64,000 bases of DNA from the NCBI RefSeq assembly GCF_002706375.1, contig NZ_CP017706.1, positions 1,922,001 through 1,986,000 on the forward strand, read 5' to 3'. The notes beneath the pieces were generated by a model. The model was not told the origin of the DNA, searched no databases, and saw only the letters and a list, made by a program, of their open reading frames with translations. The position numbers were made by a program, and so were the translations under genes. Below are positions 1 through 8,951 of the stretch, one piece after another. The DNA comes from Lactobacillus amylovorus DSM 20531 (GTDB lineage Bacteria > Bacillota > Bacilli > Lactobacillales > Lactobacillaceae). Position 1 is the stretch's first letter, and every line of letters starts with the position of its first letter.

Positions 1-1298
1 ATTCTTGCACCGTTTGGACCAAAGCAGACAACTTCACCGTTAGACAGAACGAATGTATTTTCTGCAGGAACACCAGCTTCTTGAGCAAGTTGGGTGTGAA
101 TTACCTGCATTCTGTATTCGCCGTGAACAGGAATCATGTACTTAGGTTTGGTTAAACGAACCATCATCTTAAGTTCTTCTTGACCACCGTGTCCAGAAGT
201 GTGGACGTTGTTTACACGTCCGTGAATTACATTGGCTCCGCCTTCCATTAATTTGTTAATTAAGTGGTTAACGCTCAACGTATTACCTGGAATTGGGTTA
301 GAAGAGAAGATTACTGTATCACCAGGTTGCAAAGTGATTTGTCTGTGAGTACCGTTAGCAATTCTAGATAAAGCTGCTAAAGGTTCACCCTGTGAACCAG
401 TACATAAGATCATCACTTTGTCAGGTGGTAATTTGTTAATTTCATCAGCATCAACAATTAAATCCTTAGGTACATGCAAGTAGCCTAAATCAATACCATT
501 GTCGACACCATTTTCCATGCTTCGCCCGAAGATAGCCACCTTTCTGCCGGTATCAATTGCTGCTTGAATTGCAGTAGATACACGGTAAAGGTTAGAAGCG
601 AAAGTGGCAAAGATGATTCTGCCATGAATACCAGTAATGATATTATGAAGCGATTGTGCAACGAATCTTTCAGACTTCGTAAATTGCGTAACTTCAGCGT
701 TAGTTGAGTCTGAAAGAAGGGCAAGCACACCTTCGTTTCCTAATTTAGCCATCTTTTGGAAATCTGGAGCTGGCTGATTCATTACAGGAGTCAAGTCAAA
801 CTTGAAGTCACCGGTAAAGACAACAGCACCAAGTGGTGTATGAACAGCGATTCCCAAAGTATCAGGAATTGAGTGAGTTGTTCTAAAGAATGAAACGGAA
901 AGTTTCTTGAACTTCAAAACAGTGTCTTCATGCTCTTCATGTAGTTCGGTCGTCTTTAAAATTCCATGTTCTTCCAACTTACCTTTAATTAAGGATAGGG
1001 CAAATGGAGTTGCATAAACTGGAATTTCAGGGATCTTTTCCAATAAGAATGGAATACCACCAATGTGGTCTTCGTGTCCGTGACTAACTACTAGCGCCTT
1101 GATTTTCTTACGATTTTTAACTAGGTAGGAGTAATCTGAGATTACGTAGTTGATACCTAATAAATCATCTTCGGGGAATTTAATACCACAGTCCATGATG
1201 ATAATTTCATCCTGGTACTGCACACAATACATATTCTTGCCAATTTCATGCAAACCCCCGATTGCATAAACGGCTACTTCATTATTTTTAATTCGCAC
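1..1298 (-). CDS. rnjA: Ribonuclease J1 (partial, C-terminus outside window)
   Basis: Metallo-beta-lactamase/beta-CASP ribonuclease with 5'-to-3' exo- and endonuclease activity in mRNA decay and rRNA maturation, acting in the cytoplasm. The N-terminal 432 codons are present and the 3' end lies beyond position 1. The catalytic HGHEDH motif is at about residues 73-78, so this is the active J1-type paralogue. It starts with GTG at 1296-1298 (reading MRIKNNEVAVYAIGG), only 6 nt after the rpoY stop, so the two are translationally linked. rpoY-rnjA is the conserved Firmicute arrangement. A second, degenerate RNase J lies at 14800-16605. Confidence 0.95.
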   Translation of the reverse strand, partial: MRIKNNEVAVYAIGGLHEIGKNMYCVQYQDEIIIMDCGIKFPEDDLLGINYVISDYSYLVKNRKKIKALVVSHGHEDHIGGIPFLLEKIPEIPVYATPFALSLIKGKLEEHGILKTTELHEEHEDTVLKFKKLSVSFFRTTHSIPDTLGIAVHTPLGAVVFTGDFKFDLTPVMNQPAPDFQKMAKLGNEGVLALLSDSTNAEVTQFTKSERFVAQSLHNIITGIHGRIIFATFASNLYRVSTAIQAAIDTGRKVAIFGRSMENGVDNGIDLGYLHVPKDLIVDADEINKLPPDKVMILCTGSQGEPLAALSRIANGTHRQITLQPGDTVIFSSNPIPGNTLSVNHLINKLMEGGANVIHGRVNNVHTSGHGGQEELKMMVRLTKPKYMIPVHGEYRMQVIHTQLAQEAGVPAENTFVLSNGEVVCFGPNGAR

Positions 1299-1304
1299 TC
1301 TTTA

Positions 1305-1526
1305 TTACTTCTTGTCGAACGTCGTTAACTTGAAGTCAGCGTGTTCTTTTTCGTAAGCTAAAGAATTACCTGTTAATTCTTGGATGAGTTCAATGTTATA
1401 GGGGGTGTTGTCCTCAACCATGCTTCTTGCTTCGACCATGTTGTCAGCCTCCATGTAAAGAGTCTTAGTAGTTTCTCTACGAGGATTGACAATCTTGTCT
1501 TTTTGATACAAAACTTTGTAAATCAT
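1305..1526 (-). CDS. rpoY: RNA polymerase epsilon subunit RpoY (YkzG family)
   Basis: A 73-residue protein matching the small epsilon subunit of Firmicute RNA polymerase (DUF1447), an accessory subunit of the enzyme. It begins [19 protein letters not shown], typical of the family. It lies immediately upstream of rnjA with a 6-nt gap, the usual neighbour, and has a good ribosome binding site (AAGGAG) just before the ATG. No internal damage is visible. The assignment rests on size, N-terminal sequence and synteny. Confidence 0.9.
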   Translation of the reverse strand: MIYKVLYQKDKIVNPRRETTKTLYMEADNMVEARSMVEDNTPYNIELIQELTGNSLAYEKEHADFKLTTFDKK

Positions 1527-1669
1527 AAATGATTCTCCTTATTAATGTATAAACGTTCAATTTTGAGTAAAAAATACTCAATAGCTATTAAAAATTCTAT
1601 CATATTTATAAAACTAAGTATATAAATATGTTTGAATCGATTTAGAGTGATAATTTTTTAGTAATATTA

Positions 1670-1698
1670 TTGACGTAAAATAACGTAGGTTGTACCAT
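1670..1698 (+). promoter_or_regulatory. Sigma-A type promoter for a possible small RNA
   Basis: TTGACG at 1670-1675, a 17-nt spacer, then TACCAT at 1693-1698. No open reading frame with a ribosome binding site follows on the plus strand before the terminator at 1779-1807, so the promoter probably drives a non-coding RNA. Confidence 0.5.
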
Positions 1699-1704
1699 GA
1701 ACGT

Positions 1705-1807
1705 GTAGTAAATGATTAATAAACTCATTTGCTCGCTGTAAGAAGTCTCTTCAATCTTCTTAATTCCCAATGTATGAGCCACTGGTTTAGTCGCCCAGTG
1801 GTTTTTT
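1705..1807 (+). ncRNA. Candidate small RNA with three hairpins
   Basis: The rpoY-def intergenic stretch (1527-1856, 330 nt) has no convincing gene but holds three successive stem-loops: AAATGA 1710-1715 with TCATTT 1725-1730; TAAGAAG 1739-1745 with CTTCTTA 1756-1762; CCACTGG 1779-1785 with CCAGTGG 1795-1801, followed by six T residues. The last is a rho-independent terminator that works only on the plus strand, opposite to both flanking genes. With the promoter at 1670 this predicts a transcript of about 100 nt. I cannot match it to a known RNA family. Confidence 0.45.
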
Positions 1808-1812
1808 GTATC

Positions 1813-1841
1813 AAAAAAGGCCTGCAATTGCAGGTCTTTTT
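1813..1841 (-). terminator. Terminator of def
   Basis: The 14-bp palindrome CCTGCAATTGCAGG (1821-1834) is flanked by an A-run on the left and T-run on the right, so it can terminate in both directions. It lies just beyond the def stop codon. Confidence 0.75.
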
Positions 1842-1856
1842 GCGTTTAAATAACGA

Positions 1857-2411
1857 TTAAGAAATCACTACTGTATCTTCTTTAAGGTCATATGGGTTTT
1901 GCTTGTTGATTCTGTCGTAGAACAAGTGGCCGTTTAAGTGATCGATTTCGTGAGAAGATACGATAGCTGGGTAATCCTTTAAACGGATAGTCTTTTCTTC
2001 ACCGTCAACAGTGTAGTAGTGAATAGTCAACTTGTCTGGACGAGGAACGTAGCCGTTGATTACTTCATCAACACTTAAGCAACCCTCACCTTCGCTTAAG
2101 CAAGCTTGGCGAACAGATTCAGAAATAATTTCAGGGTTAACGTAAATTTCTTTGAAAATAATTTTACCTTCGTCGTCAGGAACTAAAAGTGCAGCCATTT
2201 GAACACTTTCGCCGACTTGAGGAGCTGCTAAACCAACACCTGCTCTAAGTTGGTGCTTTTCAGCAATCTTTGGATCTTGTGAGTTGACCAAGTATTCCAT
2301 CATATCGTCTGCTAATTTTTGGTAGTGATCGCTAAGTGGAAAAGTAAGTGGCTTAGCGACTTTGCGCAAGACAGGATCGCCGTCGCGCACAATGTCTTTC
2401 ATTAAAATCAA
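1857..2411 (-). CDS. def: Peptide deformylase
   Basis: Removes the N-terminal formyl group from nascent proteins, using a metal ion. All three family motifs are present: [10 protein letters not shown] (58-67), EGCLSV (109-114, metal-binding Cys) and HEIDH (154-158, catalytic Glu and two metal-binding His). At 184 residues it is the size of Gram-positive type 2 deformylases. The TTG start at 2411 is preferred because AAGGAG lies 8 nt upstream; an in-frame ATG three codons later is too far from it. It is a single gene with its own terminator at 1813-1841. Confidence 0.95.
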   Translation of the reverse strand: MILMKDIVRDGDPVLRKVAKPLTFPLSDHYQKLADDMMEYLVNSQDPKIAEKHQLRAGVGLAAPQVGESVQMAALLVPDDEGKIIFKEIYVNPEIISESVRQACLSEGEGCLSVDEVINGYVPRPDKLTIHYYTVDGEEKTIRLKDYPAIVSSHEIDHLNGHLFYDRINKQNPYDLKEDTVVIS

Positions 2412-2521
2412 AATAATTACTCCTTTTTAAAAAATAAGATCTAACTATATTTTTACCATAATTCAGAGGATTTTGCTTGATTAAAGATAAAATAAATGAA
2501 AAGTTAAATGAGTGTTAAGCG

Positions 2522-2550
2522 TTGACCGGCGTGCAGTTAGGTGGTAAAAT
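2522..2550 (+). promoter_or_regulatory. typA promoter
   Basis: TTGACC (2522-2527), 17-nt spacer, TAAAAT (2545-2550). Transcription would begin near 2557, giving a leader of roughly 110 nt that contains a terminator-like hairpin before the typA ribosome binding site. Confidence 0.65.
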
Positions 2551-2613
2551 TCACTAACGTAACTATACAGATCAAAAAAAGAAGCACTTCGATAAAGCGC
2601 AGAAGCGTTACCG

Positions 2614-2640
2614 AAACTGTGGCCTAGTCACAGTTTTTTT
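2614..2640 (+). terminator. Terminator-like hairpin in the typA leader
   Basis: AAACTGTG (2614-2621) pairs with CACAGTTT (2629-2636) and the T-run extends to 2640. It sits between the typA promoter and the ribosome binding site at 2651-2660, so it may act as an attenuator; no upstream plus-strand gene needs it. Confidence 0.6.
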
Positions 2641-2665
2641 ATTGAAGAGTGGGGAGGAAATACTT

Positions 2666-4510
2666 TTGTCAGAAAAAAGAAGAGACGATCTTAGAAATAT
2701 CGCTATTATTGCCCATGTTGACCATGGTAAAACTACTTTGGTCAACCAATTATTGAAGCAATCCGATACTTTACCAGAACACATGAATCTTGAAGATCGT
2801 GCTATGGACTCAAACGCCATTGAACGTGAACGTGGTATTACTATTTTGTCAAAGAACACTGCTGTTCGTTACAAGGATACTACTATTAATATCTTGGATA
2901 CGCCAGGACACGCTGACTTCGGTGGTGAAGTAGAACGTGTTATGCACATGGTAGACGGAGCATTGCTTTTGGTTGATGCTTACGAAGGTCCAATGCCACA
3001 AACTCGTTTCGTATTGAAGAAGGCTTTGGAAGCTGGTGTAAAGCCAATTGTTGTTTTAAACAAGATTGATCGTCCAGGCGCTCGTCCTAAGAAAGTTTTG
3101 GATGACGTACTTGAACTCTTCATTGAATTAGGTGCTAACGATGAACAACTTGACTTCCCAGTTGTTTACGCATCAGCTTTGAATGGTACTTCATCATATG
3201 ATCCAGATCCAAGTACTCAAAAGGAAACTATGGATCCTATCTTTGATACCATTCTTAAGTACATTCCTGCTCCAATCGACAACTCAGATGAACCACTTCA
3301 ATTCCAAATCACTATGCTTGATTGGGATGACTACGTTGGTCGTATTGGTGTAGGTAGAATTTACCGTGGTAAGGTTAAGGTTGGCGACAACATCACTGTT
3401 ATGAAGCGTGATGGTTCAACTCAAAACTTCCGCGTTACTAAGTTGTTTGGTTACTTCGGTTTGAAGCGTAACGAAATTAAAGAAGCTAAGGCCGGCGATA
3501 TCGTTGCCATCAGTGGTATTAATGATATTTACGTTGGTGAAACTATTGCTTCGGCAGATCACCCAGAAGCTTTGCCACTTCTTAAGATCGATCCACCAAC
3601 ACTTCAAATGGACTTCGTTGCCAACGACTCACCATTTGCTGGTCGTGAAGGTGACCAAGTAACTCCTAAGAAGCTTGAAGACCGTTTAATTCGTCAAACT
3701 CGTACTGATGTTTCTTTGAAGGTTGAACCTACTGATCAATTAAACGCTTGGACTGTTTCAGGTCGTGGTGAACTTCACCTTTCAATTTTGGTTGAAGAAC
3801 TTCGTCGTGAAGGTTTCGAATTACAACTTTCACGTCCTAAGGTTATTTACCGTGAAATTGATGGTACTATGTGTGAACCATTCGAATCTGTTCAAGTTGA
3901 TACTCCAGATGAATACGTTGGTTCAGTTATTGACTCCCTTTCACAAAGAAAAGGTGAAATGCAAAACATGGAGTCAACTGGTAACGGCCAAACCCGTCTT
4001 GAATTCTTAGTTCCATCACGTGGTTTGATTGGTTACAATAACGAATTCATGTCACAAACTGGTGGTTACGGTATCATGAACCACACCTTCGCAGCTTACA
4101 AGCCAGTTGTTAAGAACTGGAACCCAGGCCGTCGTAATGGTGCTTTGGTATCAATCAACCAAGGTCAATCAACTACTTACTCACTTCAATCAGTTGAACA
4201 ACGTGGTGAATTATTCATCGGTGCCGGTGTTGAAGTTTACGAAGGTATGATTGTTGGTCAATCAAGTCGTGAACGTGATATTGCCGTTAACGTAACTAAG
4301 GGTAAGAACTTGACTAACACTCGTGCTGCTGGTAAGGACCACGCTGCTGCAATCAAGACTCCAAAGACTTTGACTCTTGAAGAAGCCATTGAGTTCTTGA
4401 ACGATGACGAATACTGTGAAGTAACTCCAGAATCAATTCGTTTACGTAAGAAGATCTTAAACACTTCGGAACGTCAAAAGGCTGACAAGAAGCGTAACCG
4501 TACTAAATAA
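2666..4510 (+). CDS. typA: Ribosome-associated GTPase TypA/BipA
   Basis: Translational GTPase related to EF-G that binds ribosomes and helps assembly and growth under stress. It has the G1 loop AHVDHGKTT at residues 16-24, the G3 sequence DTPGHADF, the G4 motif NKID, then EF-Tu domain 2-like and BipA C-terminal domains ending in a basic tail ([12 protein letters not shown]). The start chosen is TTG at 2666, 5 nt after the strong GGGGAGGAAA ribosome binding site; an upstream in-frame TTG at 2642 overlaps the hairpin and has no such site. The resulting 614 residues are normal for the family. A leader hairpin may attenuate transcription. Confidence 0.95.
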   Translation: MSEKRRDDLRNIAIIAHVDHGKTTLVNQLLKQSDTLPEHMNLEDRAMDSNAIERERGITILSKNTAVRYKDTTINILDTPGHADFGGEVERVMHMVDGALLLVDAYEGPMPQTRFVLKKALEAGVKPIVVLNKIDRPGARPKKVLDDVLELFIELGANDEQLDFPVVYASALNGTSSYDPDPSTQKETMDPIFDTILKYIPAPIDNSDEPLQFQITMLDWDDYVGRIGVGRIYRGKVKVGDNITVMKRDGSTQNFRVTKLFGYFGLKRNEIKEAKAGDIVAISGINDIYVGETIASADHPEALPLLKIDPPTLQMDFVANDSPFAGREGDQVTPKKLEDRLIRQTRTDVSLKVEPTDQLNAWTVSGRGELHLSILVEELRREGFELQLSRPKVIYREIDGTMCEPFESVQVDTPDEYVGSVIDSLSQRKGEMQNMESTGNGQTRLEFLVPSRGLIGYNNEFMSQTGGYGIMNHTFAAYKPVVKNWNPGRRNGALVSINQGQSTTYSLQSVEQRGELFIGAGVEVYEGMIVGQSSRERDIAVNVTKGKNLTNTRAAGKDHAAAIKTPKTLTLEEAIEFLNDDEYCEVTPESIRLRKKILNTSERQKADKKRNRTK

Positions 4511-4530
4511 TTATTTTTACATAATTGCTA

Positions 4531-4566
4531 AAAAGTCATTGCTTAATAGAAGCGATGACTTTTTTG
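4531..4566 (+). terminator. typA terminator
   Basis: AAAGTCATTGCTT pairs with AAGCGATGACTTT across a short loop and ends in a T-run, 20 nt after the typA stop. Confidence 0.8.
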
Positions 4567-4608
4567 TTTTATAATTAAAAAGTAATTTCACATAAAGGGG
4601 CAACGCTC

Positions 4609-5793
4609 GTGCGTCGAAAATTAAATTATCTTAATTACCGAATTTTTATCCCTTACTTAATTTTGGTAGTAATCGGAGTAATTTTGGTATATTCAGCTAG
4701 TTCTGATATTTTATTAGTTAATGGTTTTAAACCAGATGTTTATGGAATAAGACAGGCAATTTATGCTGTAGCTGCATTCTTCGGCTTTGGTGTACCGTTT
4801 TTTGCAGTAAAACTAAAAGTCATCAAAAATCCAAAATTTGTGGCAGGCTTTCTAATACTTTGTATTCTGATGCTTTTTTGGTTGGTAATATTGAAGTTTG
4901 CCCATGTTAGCTCAGCGGAAGTTAATGGGGCCGTGGGTTGGATCAACTTAGGTTTTATTAATTTGCAGCCACTGGAAGTAACAAAATTGGCATTGGTTAT
5001 CTATTTAGCCTATGTTTTGGACCGAAGAGATGGGAAGTTTGTAAGAGGAAAAATTAAAGGCAATCTTTCTCATCCTGCCATTTTGTCAGCATTCTTGATG
5101 TGCTTGGTAATTGTGGAACCTGACTTTGGTGGTACAGCTATTTTGTTCATGATCACTTTGGTTATGTTCTCAGTTTCAGGTGTACCAACCAGATTAGCTT
5201 TAACTTGGTTAGTTGGTATTGCAATCCTTGTCGGCATAGTATTTATTATTCTCGTTACTTGGAATCCAAAATTCTTGCAGGAAAGTTATCAATTCCAACG
5301 ACTAATGTCATTTTTGCATCCCTTCCAGCTTGAAAGAAAAGGTGGAGCCCAGCTAGTTAACTCATATTATGCAATTCATAATGGTGGTTTATTTGGCGTA
5401 GGACTAGGAAACAGTATGCAAAAACGCGGCTATTTGCCAGAACCTTATACTGACTTCATTTTGTCAATTACCGCTGAAGAACTTGGTGTCGTTGTTACGA
5501 TTCTTTTGGTAGGACTTTTATTCTACTTAATGTGGGAAATCATGGAAGTGGGCATCAATGCTAGTTCACAATTTAACGCTCTGATCTGCTTTGGTGTTGC
5601 CACAATTCTATTCACAGAAGCCTTATTCAATATTGGTGCGGTATTGGGCTTATTGCCAATTACTGGGGTAACGCTGCCGTTTATTTCATATGGTGGTTCA
5701 TCAATGATCGTTTTGACAGCTGCAGTTGGTTTAGTCCTGAATGTCTCCGCAAACGAAAAAATGTTACAAGAAAAGGATGAAACGGTCGCATGA
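4609..5793 (+). CDS. ftsW: FtsW/RodA/SpoVE family peptidoglycan glycosyltransferase
   Basis: SEDS-family multi-pass membrane protein that polymerises peptidoglycan from lipid II during division, working with a class B penicillin-binding protein. Its 394 residues carry about ten hydrophobic segments. The conserved C-terminal stretch LPFISYGGSSMIV and the loop region ending NSYYAIHNGGLFGVGLG are SEDS hallmarks. It starts with GTG at 4609 behind AAAGGGG. The last four bases overlap the start of the next gene (ATGA), so it heads the run ftsW-ylbG-rsmD-coaD. FtsW rather than RodA is inferred from this neighbourhood. Confidence 0.88.
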   Translation: MRRKLNYLNYRIFIPYLILVVIGVILVYSASSDILLVNGFKPDVYGIRQAIYAVAAFFGFGVPFFAVKLKVIKNPKFVAGFLILCILMLFWLVILKFAHVSSAEVNGAVGWINLGFINLQPLEVTKLALVIYLAYVLDRRDGKFVRGKIKGNLSHPAILSAFLMCLVIVEPDFGGTAILFMITLVMFSVSGVPTRLALTWLVGIAILVGIVFIILVTWNPKFLQESYQFQRLMSFLHPFQLERKGGAQLVNSYYAIHNGGLFGVGLGNSMQKRGYLPEPYTDFILSITAEELGVVVTILLVGLLFYLMWEIMEVGINASSQFNALICFGVATILFTEALFNIGAVLGLLPITGVTLPFISYGGSSMIVLTAAVGLVLNVSANEKMLQEKDETVA

Positions 5794-6134
5794 GTATAAA
5801 TAAAGAAATCGAAGGTACGCATTTAATTAAACGCGTTGCACTGATTATTTATTTAAAATCAGTAAGTGATCAATACAAATTACGGCGCTATGGTGACATT
5901 GTTTATTTCTCTAAAAAAATGAAATATTGTATGCTTTATGTTAACCGTAGAGAAGCTAAAGAAATGCAAAGGCAAATTGCTAGTCTTGATTTTGTTACTT
6001 ATGTAGAAATATCAGCTGAAGATGAAGTTAATCTGAATAGCGAACACATTGAAAAGCAGATAACCGAGATGGCTAAAGCAGCTGAGGAAAAACTGCAGTT
6101 AGAACAAGAAAAAAATGAGGATCAGATGCAATGA
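5790..6134 (+). CDS. YlbG family protein (DUF2129)
   Basis: A 114-residue protein of the YlbG family, of unknown function and always found beside rsmD and coaD in Firmicutes. The first 90 residues form the conserved domain (RRYGDIVYFSKKMKYCMLYV and the following VTYVEIS region); the tail is a charged, Glu/Lys-rich stretch that is probably helical. It overlaps ftsW by 4 nt at its start and rsmD by 4 nt at its end, so it is translated as part of the operon. A function is not assigned here. Confidence 0.85.
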   Translation: MSINKEIEGTHLIKRVALIIYLKSVSDQYKLRRYGDIVYFSKKMKYCMLYVNRREAKEMQRQIASLDFVTYVEISAEDEVNLNSEHIEKQITEMAKAAEEKLQLEQEKNEDQMQ

Positions 6135-6682
6135 GAATTATTTCAGGAAAATATGCTAAGAGAAATTTATTTACTTTAAAGAGTAATCGTACGCGACCAA
6201 CTAGCGATAAAGTAAAAGAATCCTTGTTTAATTCATTGGGACAATTTTTCAATGGCGGCAATGTACTTGATTTATACGCTGGTAGTGGTGCTTTAGGAAT
6301 TGAAGCTGTATCAAGAGGTTGTGATCACGCTAGCTTAGTAGATATTAACCATGCAGCATGTTCAATCATTAAAAAGAACGTCGCATTAACTAAGGAAGAA
6401 AATCGCTTTGATATTTACAATATGCGTAGTTCAGCAGCCTTAAAGCTGTTTGCGGAAAAAGAACTAAAATTTGATTTAGTATTTTTGGATCCTCCTTATG
6501 CAAAAGAAAAAATTGCTAAGGATATGTTGCAGATGAATAAATTAGGCTTGCTAAATGATGATGCAATTGTCGTTGCTGAAACTGATGATCACACCGAATT
6601 AGGACCAATTGAGGGCTTCTCTTTAGTTAAGGAGCATCATTTAGGCAAAACAATTGTAAGAATTTATCGAAAGGATAAATAA
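6131..6682 (+). CDS. rsmD: 16S rRNA (guanine966-N2)-methyltransferase
   Basis: SAM-dependent methyltransferase that modifies G966 (E. coli numbering) of 16S rRNA on the small ribosomal subunit. It shows MRIISGKYAKR at the N-terminus, the SAM-binding LDLYAGSGALGIEAVSRG and the catalytic FLDPPY motif, all typical of RsmD. Its length of 183 residues is normal. It is coupled by ATGA overlap to the YlbG gene and by a TAATG overlap to coaD. Confidence 0.93.
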   Translation: MRIISGKYAKRNLFTLKSNRTRPTSDKVKESLFNSLGQFFNGGNVLDLYAGSGALGIEAVSRGCDHASLVDINHAACSIIKKNVALTKEENRFDIYNMRSSAALKLFAEKELKFDLVFLDPPYAKEKIAKDMLQMNKLGLLNDDAIVVAETDDHTELGPIEGFSLVKEHHLGKTIVRIYRKDK

Positions 6683-7176
6683 TGACTGTCGCACTTTTTC
6701 CAGGAAGCTTTGATCCAATTACCAATGGTCATGTAGAAACCGCTAAGAAGGCCGCTCAGATCTTCGACAAGGTATACGTTGTAGCGATGACCAATACGTC
6801 TAAACATTATTTATTTACGGCAAAAGAACGGGCTGATTTTATTAGGGATGCACTAAAGAATATTCCTAATATTGAGGTGCTAGATAAACCAGATATGTTA
6901 ACCGTTAATTTGGCACATGAATTACATGCTAGGGCCATCGTTCGCGGCGTCCGCAATAGTGCTGATTTTCGTTATGAGCAAGAAATTGCTGGCATTAATA
7001 AAAGACTAGCTCCTGATATTAATACAGTTTTGCTGTTTAGCAGTCCAGAAAATTCTTTTGTAGCTTCAAGCATGATTAAGGAATTGGCTCGTTTTGACGA
7101 AGACGTGCACCAGTTTTTGCCGGAGAAGGCTGCTAAAGCACTAAGGAAGAAATTAAATCATGAACAATCAAAATAA
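6682..7176 (+). CDS. coaD: Phosphopantetheine adenylyltransferase
   Basis: Catalyses the fourth step of coenzyme A synthesis, ATP + 4'-phosphopantetheine to dephospho-CoA. The N-terminal FPGSFDPITNGH contains the nucleotidyltransferase TxGH-type motif, and near the C-terminus NSFVASSMIKELARF matches the ISSTxVRE-like region of the family. It is 164 residues, the usual size. Its start overlaps the rsmD stop by one base, and its end overlaps the next gene by 17 nt. Confidence 0.95.
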   Translation: MTVALFPGSFDPITNGHVETAKKAAQIFDKVYVVAMTNTSKHYLFTAKERADFIRDALKNIPNIEVLDKPDMLTVNLAHELHARAIVRGVRNSADFRYEQEIAGINKRLAPDINTVLLFSSPENSFVASSMIKELARFDEDVHQFLPEKAAKALRKKLNHEQSK

Positions 7177-8194
7177 ATCTCATCGATTACGCAATTGGCT
7201 AATTACAATTATTGCAATCATAGCCGTTGCGTTTTTGGCCTTTTGGCCAACTGATTATTATATTGAGTCACCGGGTGAGGCGGTTCCTGTAGGACAATTT
7301 ATTAAATCACCCAATAAGAAACCCAATAACTTTTATCTGGTAACGGTAAGCGTTACTAGCCGGCCGGCTTCGATTTTGCAATATTTGTGGAGTTATACTA
7401 GACCGTATAATGATCGTGTGCCTAGCAAAGAGCTGTTAGGCGGTCAGACAAGCGCTCAATATAATGAATTGCAAAATTGGTATATGGAAACTAGCCAACA
7501 AAATGCAATATATTATGCGGCTAAAAAAGCTGGTAAAAAGCATAGCTTAAAATATCTTGGCGTTTACGTAATGGAGGTACAAAAGGGTTCTAGCTTTAAG
7601 AACAAACTCCAAATTGGCGATACGGTTTTAGGTGCCAATGGTCATCGTTTCCATTCAACTGAAGAAATGATGACGTATTTACGTAAACAAAAGATAGGTA
7701 GCCCTGTGACAATCTCTGTTCTAAGAGGTAAAAAGAAAAAGCAGTTTACCGGTAAGATTGTCAAAGTTAAAGGGACTAATAAACCTGGCATCGGTATTCA
7801 ATTGGTAGAACACGTAGAAGTTAAAACTAAGCCTAAACTATCAATCAATGCTGGTGAGATAGGTGGTCCATCTGCTGGCTTAATGTTCACACTAGAAAGT
7901 TATGAAGTCTTTACCAAGCAGAATTTAAGTCATGGTCACAAGATTGCCGGAACAGGTACAATTGCACCAAATGGTAAGGTTGGTATCATTGGCGGCGTTG
8001 ACAAGAAAGTCGTTGCCGCTAGTCGAGAAGGTGCAGAAGTCTTCTTTGCTCCAACAGACTCAACTGATGTTAAGAAGAGTCAGACGAATTATGCGGTAGC
8101 CAAACGAACTGCCAAGAAAATTCATACTAAAATGAAAATTGTTCCTGTCGCTAATTTTGATGATGCACTCAACTATTTAAAGAAACATTATTAG
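7160..8194 (+). CDS. Membrane-anchored PDZ-domain S16 (Lon-like) protease, SepM/YlbL type
   Basis: Predicted extracellular serine protease tethered by one N-terminal membrane helix (about 12-30). A PDZ domain spans about 133-200 (VMEVQKGSSFKNKL, DTVLGANG) and a Lon-type protease domain follows, with the catalytic Ser in EIGGPSAGLM (Ser 238) and Lys in the GGVDKKVVAA segment (about 282-283). In streptococci SepM trims the competence peptide; the Bacillus homologue YlbL is next to coaD as here. The substrate in this organism is unknown. It overlaps coaD by 17 nt and ends the operon at a terminator. Confidence 0.88.
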   Translation: MNNQNKSHRLRNWLITIIAIIAVAFLAFWPTDYYIESPGEAVPVGQFIKSPNKKPNNFYLVTVSVTSRPASILQYLWSYTRPYNDRVPSKELLGGQTSAQYNELQNWYMETSQQNAIYYAAKKAGKKHSLKYLGVYVMEVQKGSSFKNKLQIGDTVLGANGHRFHSTEEMMTYLRKQKIGSPVTISVLRGKKKKQFTGKIVKVKGTNKPGIGIQLVEHVEVKTKPKLSINAGEIGGPSAGLMFTLESYEVFTKQNLSHGHKIAGTGTIAPNGKVGIIGGVDKKVVAASREGAEVFFAPTDSTDVKKSQTNYAVAKRTAKKIHTKMKIVPVANFDDALNYLKKHY

Positions 8195-8210
8195 AAAAAG
8201 ATAAAAAATA

Positions 8211-8240
8211 AAAGTCCAGAAAAAATTCTGGGCTTTTTTT
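8211..8240 (+). terminator. Terminator after the PDZ/Lon protease gene
   Basis: AAAGTCCAGA and TTCTGGGCTT pair across a short A-rich loop and are followed by T residues. Confidence 0.75.
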
Positions 8241-8267
8241 GCGTAATAAATAGTAGAGGTGAATTAT

Positions 8268-8951
8268 ATGAATTTTGAAAAAATAAAGGAATTTGCAATC
8301 GAAAAGAAGGTGTATTTGATTGCAGTAGGAATTATTTTAGTGGGCTTTTTTTATTTTAAAAAAGGGGATAGTACTGATAAAAATACTGAAACAGAGAATA
8401 CACAATTGATGCAGAAAAATAGCAGTTCTTCATCTAGTACTGATGTAGCGAATATGGCAAGCAGTTCTTCTGCTAGTGAATCAAAAACTGTAACTTGCGA
8501 TATTTCAGGAGCAGTAAAACATGAAGGAGTCTATACATTAAAAAATGGTGCCAGATTGCAGGAGCTAATTGAAGCTGCGGGCGGGACGACTAGTAGAGCC
8601 CAATTAAAGGCAATCAATCGCGCTGTCTTGTTAAAAGACCAGGATAAAATTCATATCCCTTATAAAGGTGAGAAAGTAGAAAATGCGGCTACGGCTGGTA
8701 CTGAGAGTCAAGCAAGTGCTACTAGTGGTGATTCAAGCTCATCACAGCAAGGAAGTGGTGAAAAAGTTAATTTAAATACAGCTAATGCGGCCGATCTGCA
8801 AAAATTAACGGGAATTGGTGAAAAGAAAGCAGAACAAATTATTGCCTATCGTGAACAAAAGGGGTCTTTTAAAAAGATCGAAGATTTAATGCAGGTATCT
8901 GGAATAGGAGAAAAGACCTTTGCAAGTCTCAAAGACCAATTGGCTGTTTAG
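8268..8951 (+). CDS. comEA: Competence DNA-binding protein ComEA
   Basis: Membrane-anchored receptor for incoming double-stranded DNA during natural transformation. Order of parts: one membrane helix (about 14-31), a Ser-rich linker, an SLBB domain (VTCDISGAVKHEGVY onward, about 75-130), a second Ser/Gln-rich linker, and a C-terminal helix-hairpin-helix domain (VNLNTANAADLQKLTGIG, about 165-227) that binds DNA. The ATG at 8268 is preferred because GAGGTG lies 6 nt upstream; a GTG at 8259 sits inside that site. comEC begins inside the end of this gene. Confidence 0.92.
   Translation: MNFEKIKEFAIEKKVYLIAVGIILVGFFYFKKGDSTDKNTETENTQLMQKNSSSSSSTDVANMASSSSASESKTVTCDISGAVKHEGVYTLKNGARLQELIEAAGGTTSRAQLKAINRAVLLKDQDKIHIPYKGEKVENAATAGTESQASATSGDSSSSQQGSGEKVNLNTANAADLQKLTGIGEKKAEQIIAYREQKGSFKKIEDLMQVSGIGEKTFASLKDQLAV

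Noticed and set aside
1642..1827. 61-codon open frame on the minus strand in the rpoY-def gap
   Set aside because: It lacks a ribosome binding site and resembles no family; the stretch is better explained by a plus-strand small RNA and two terminators.
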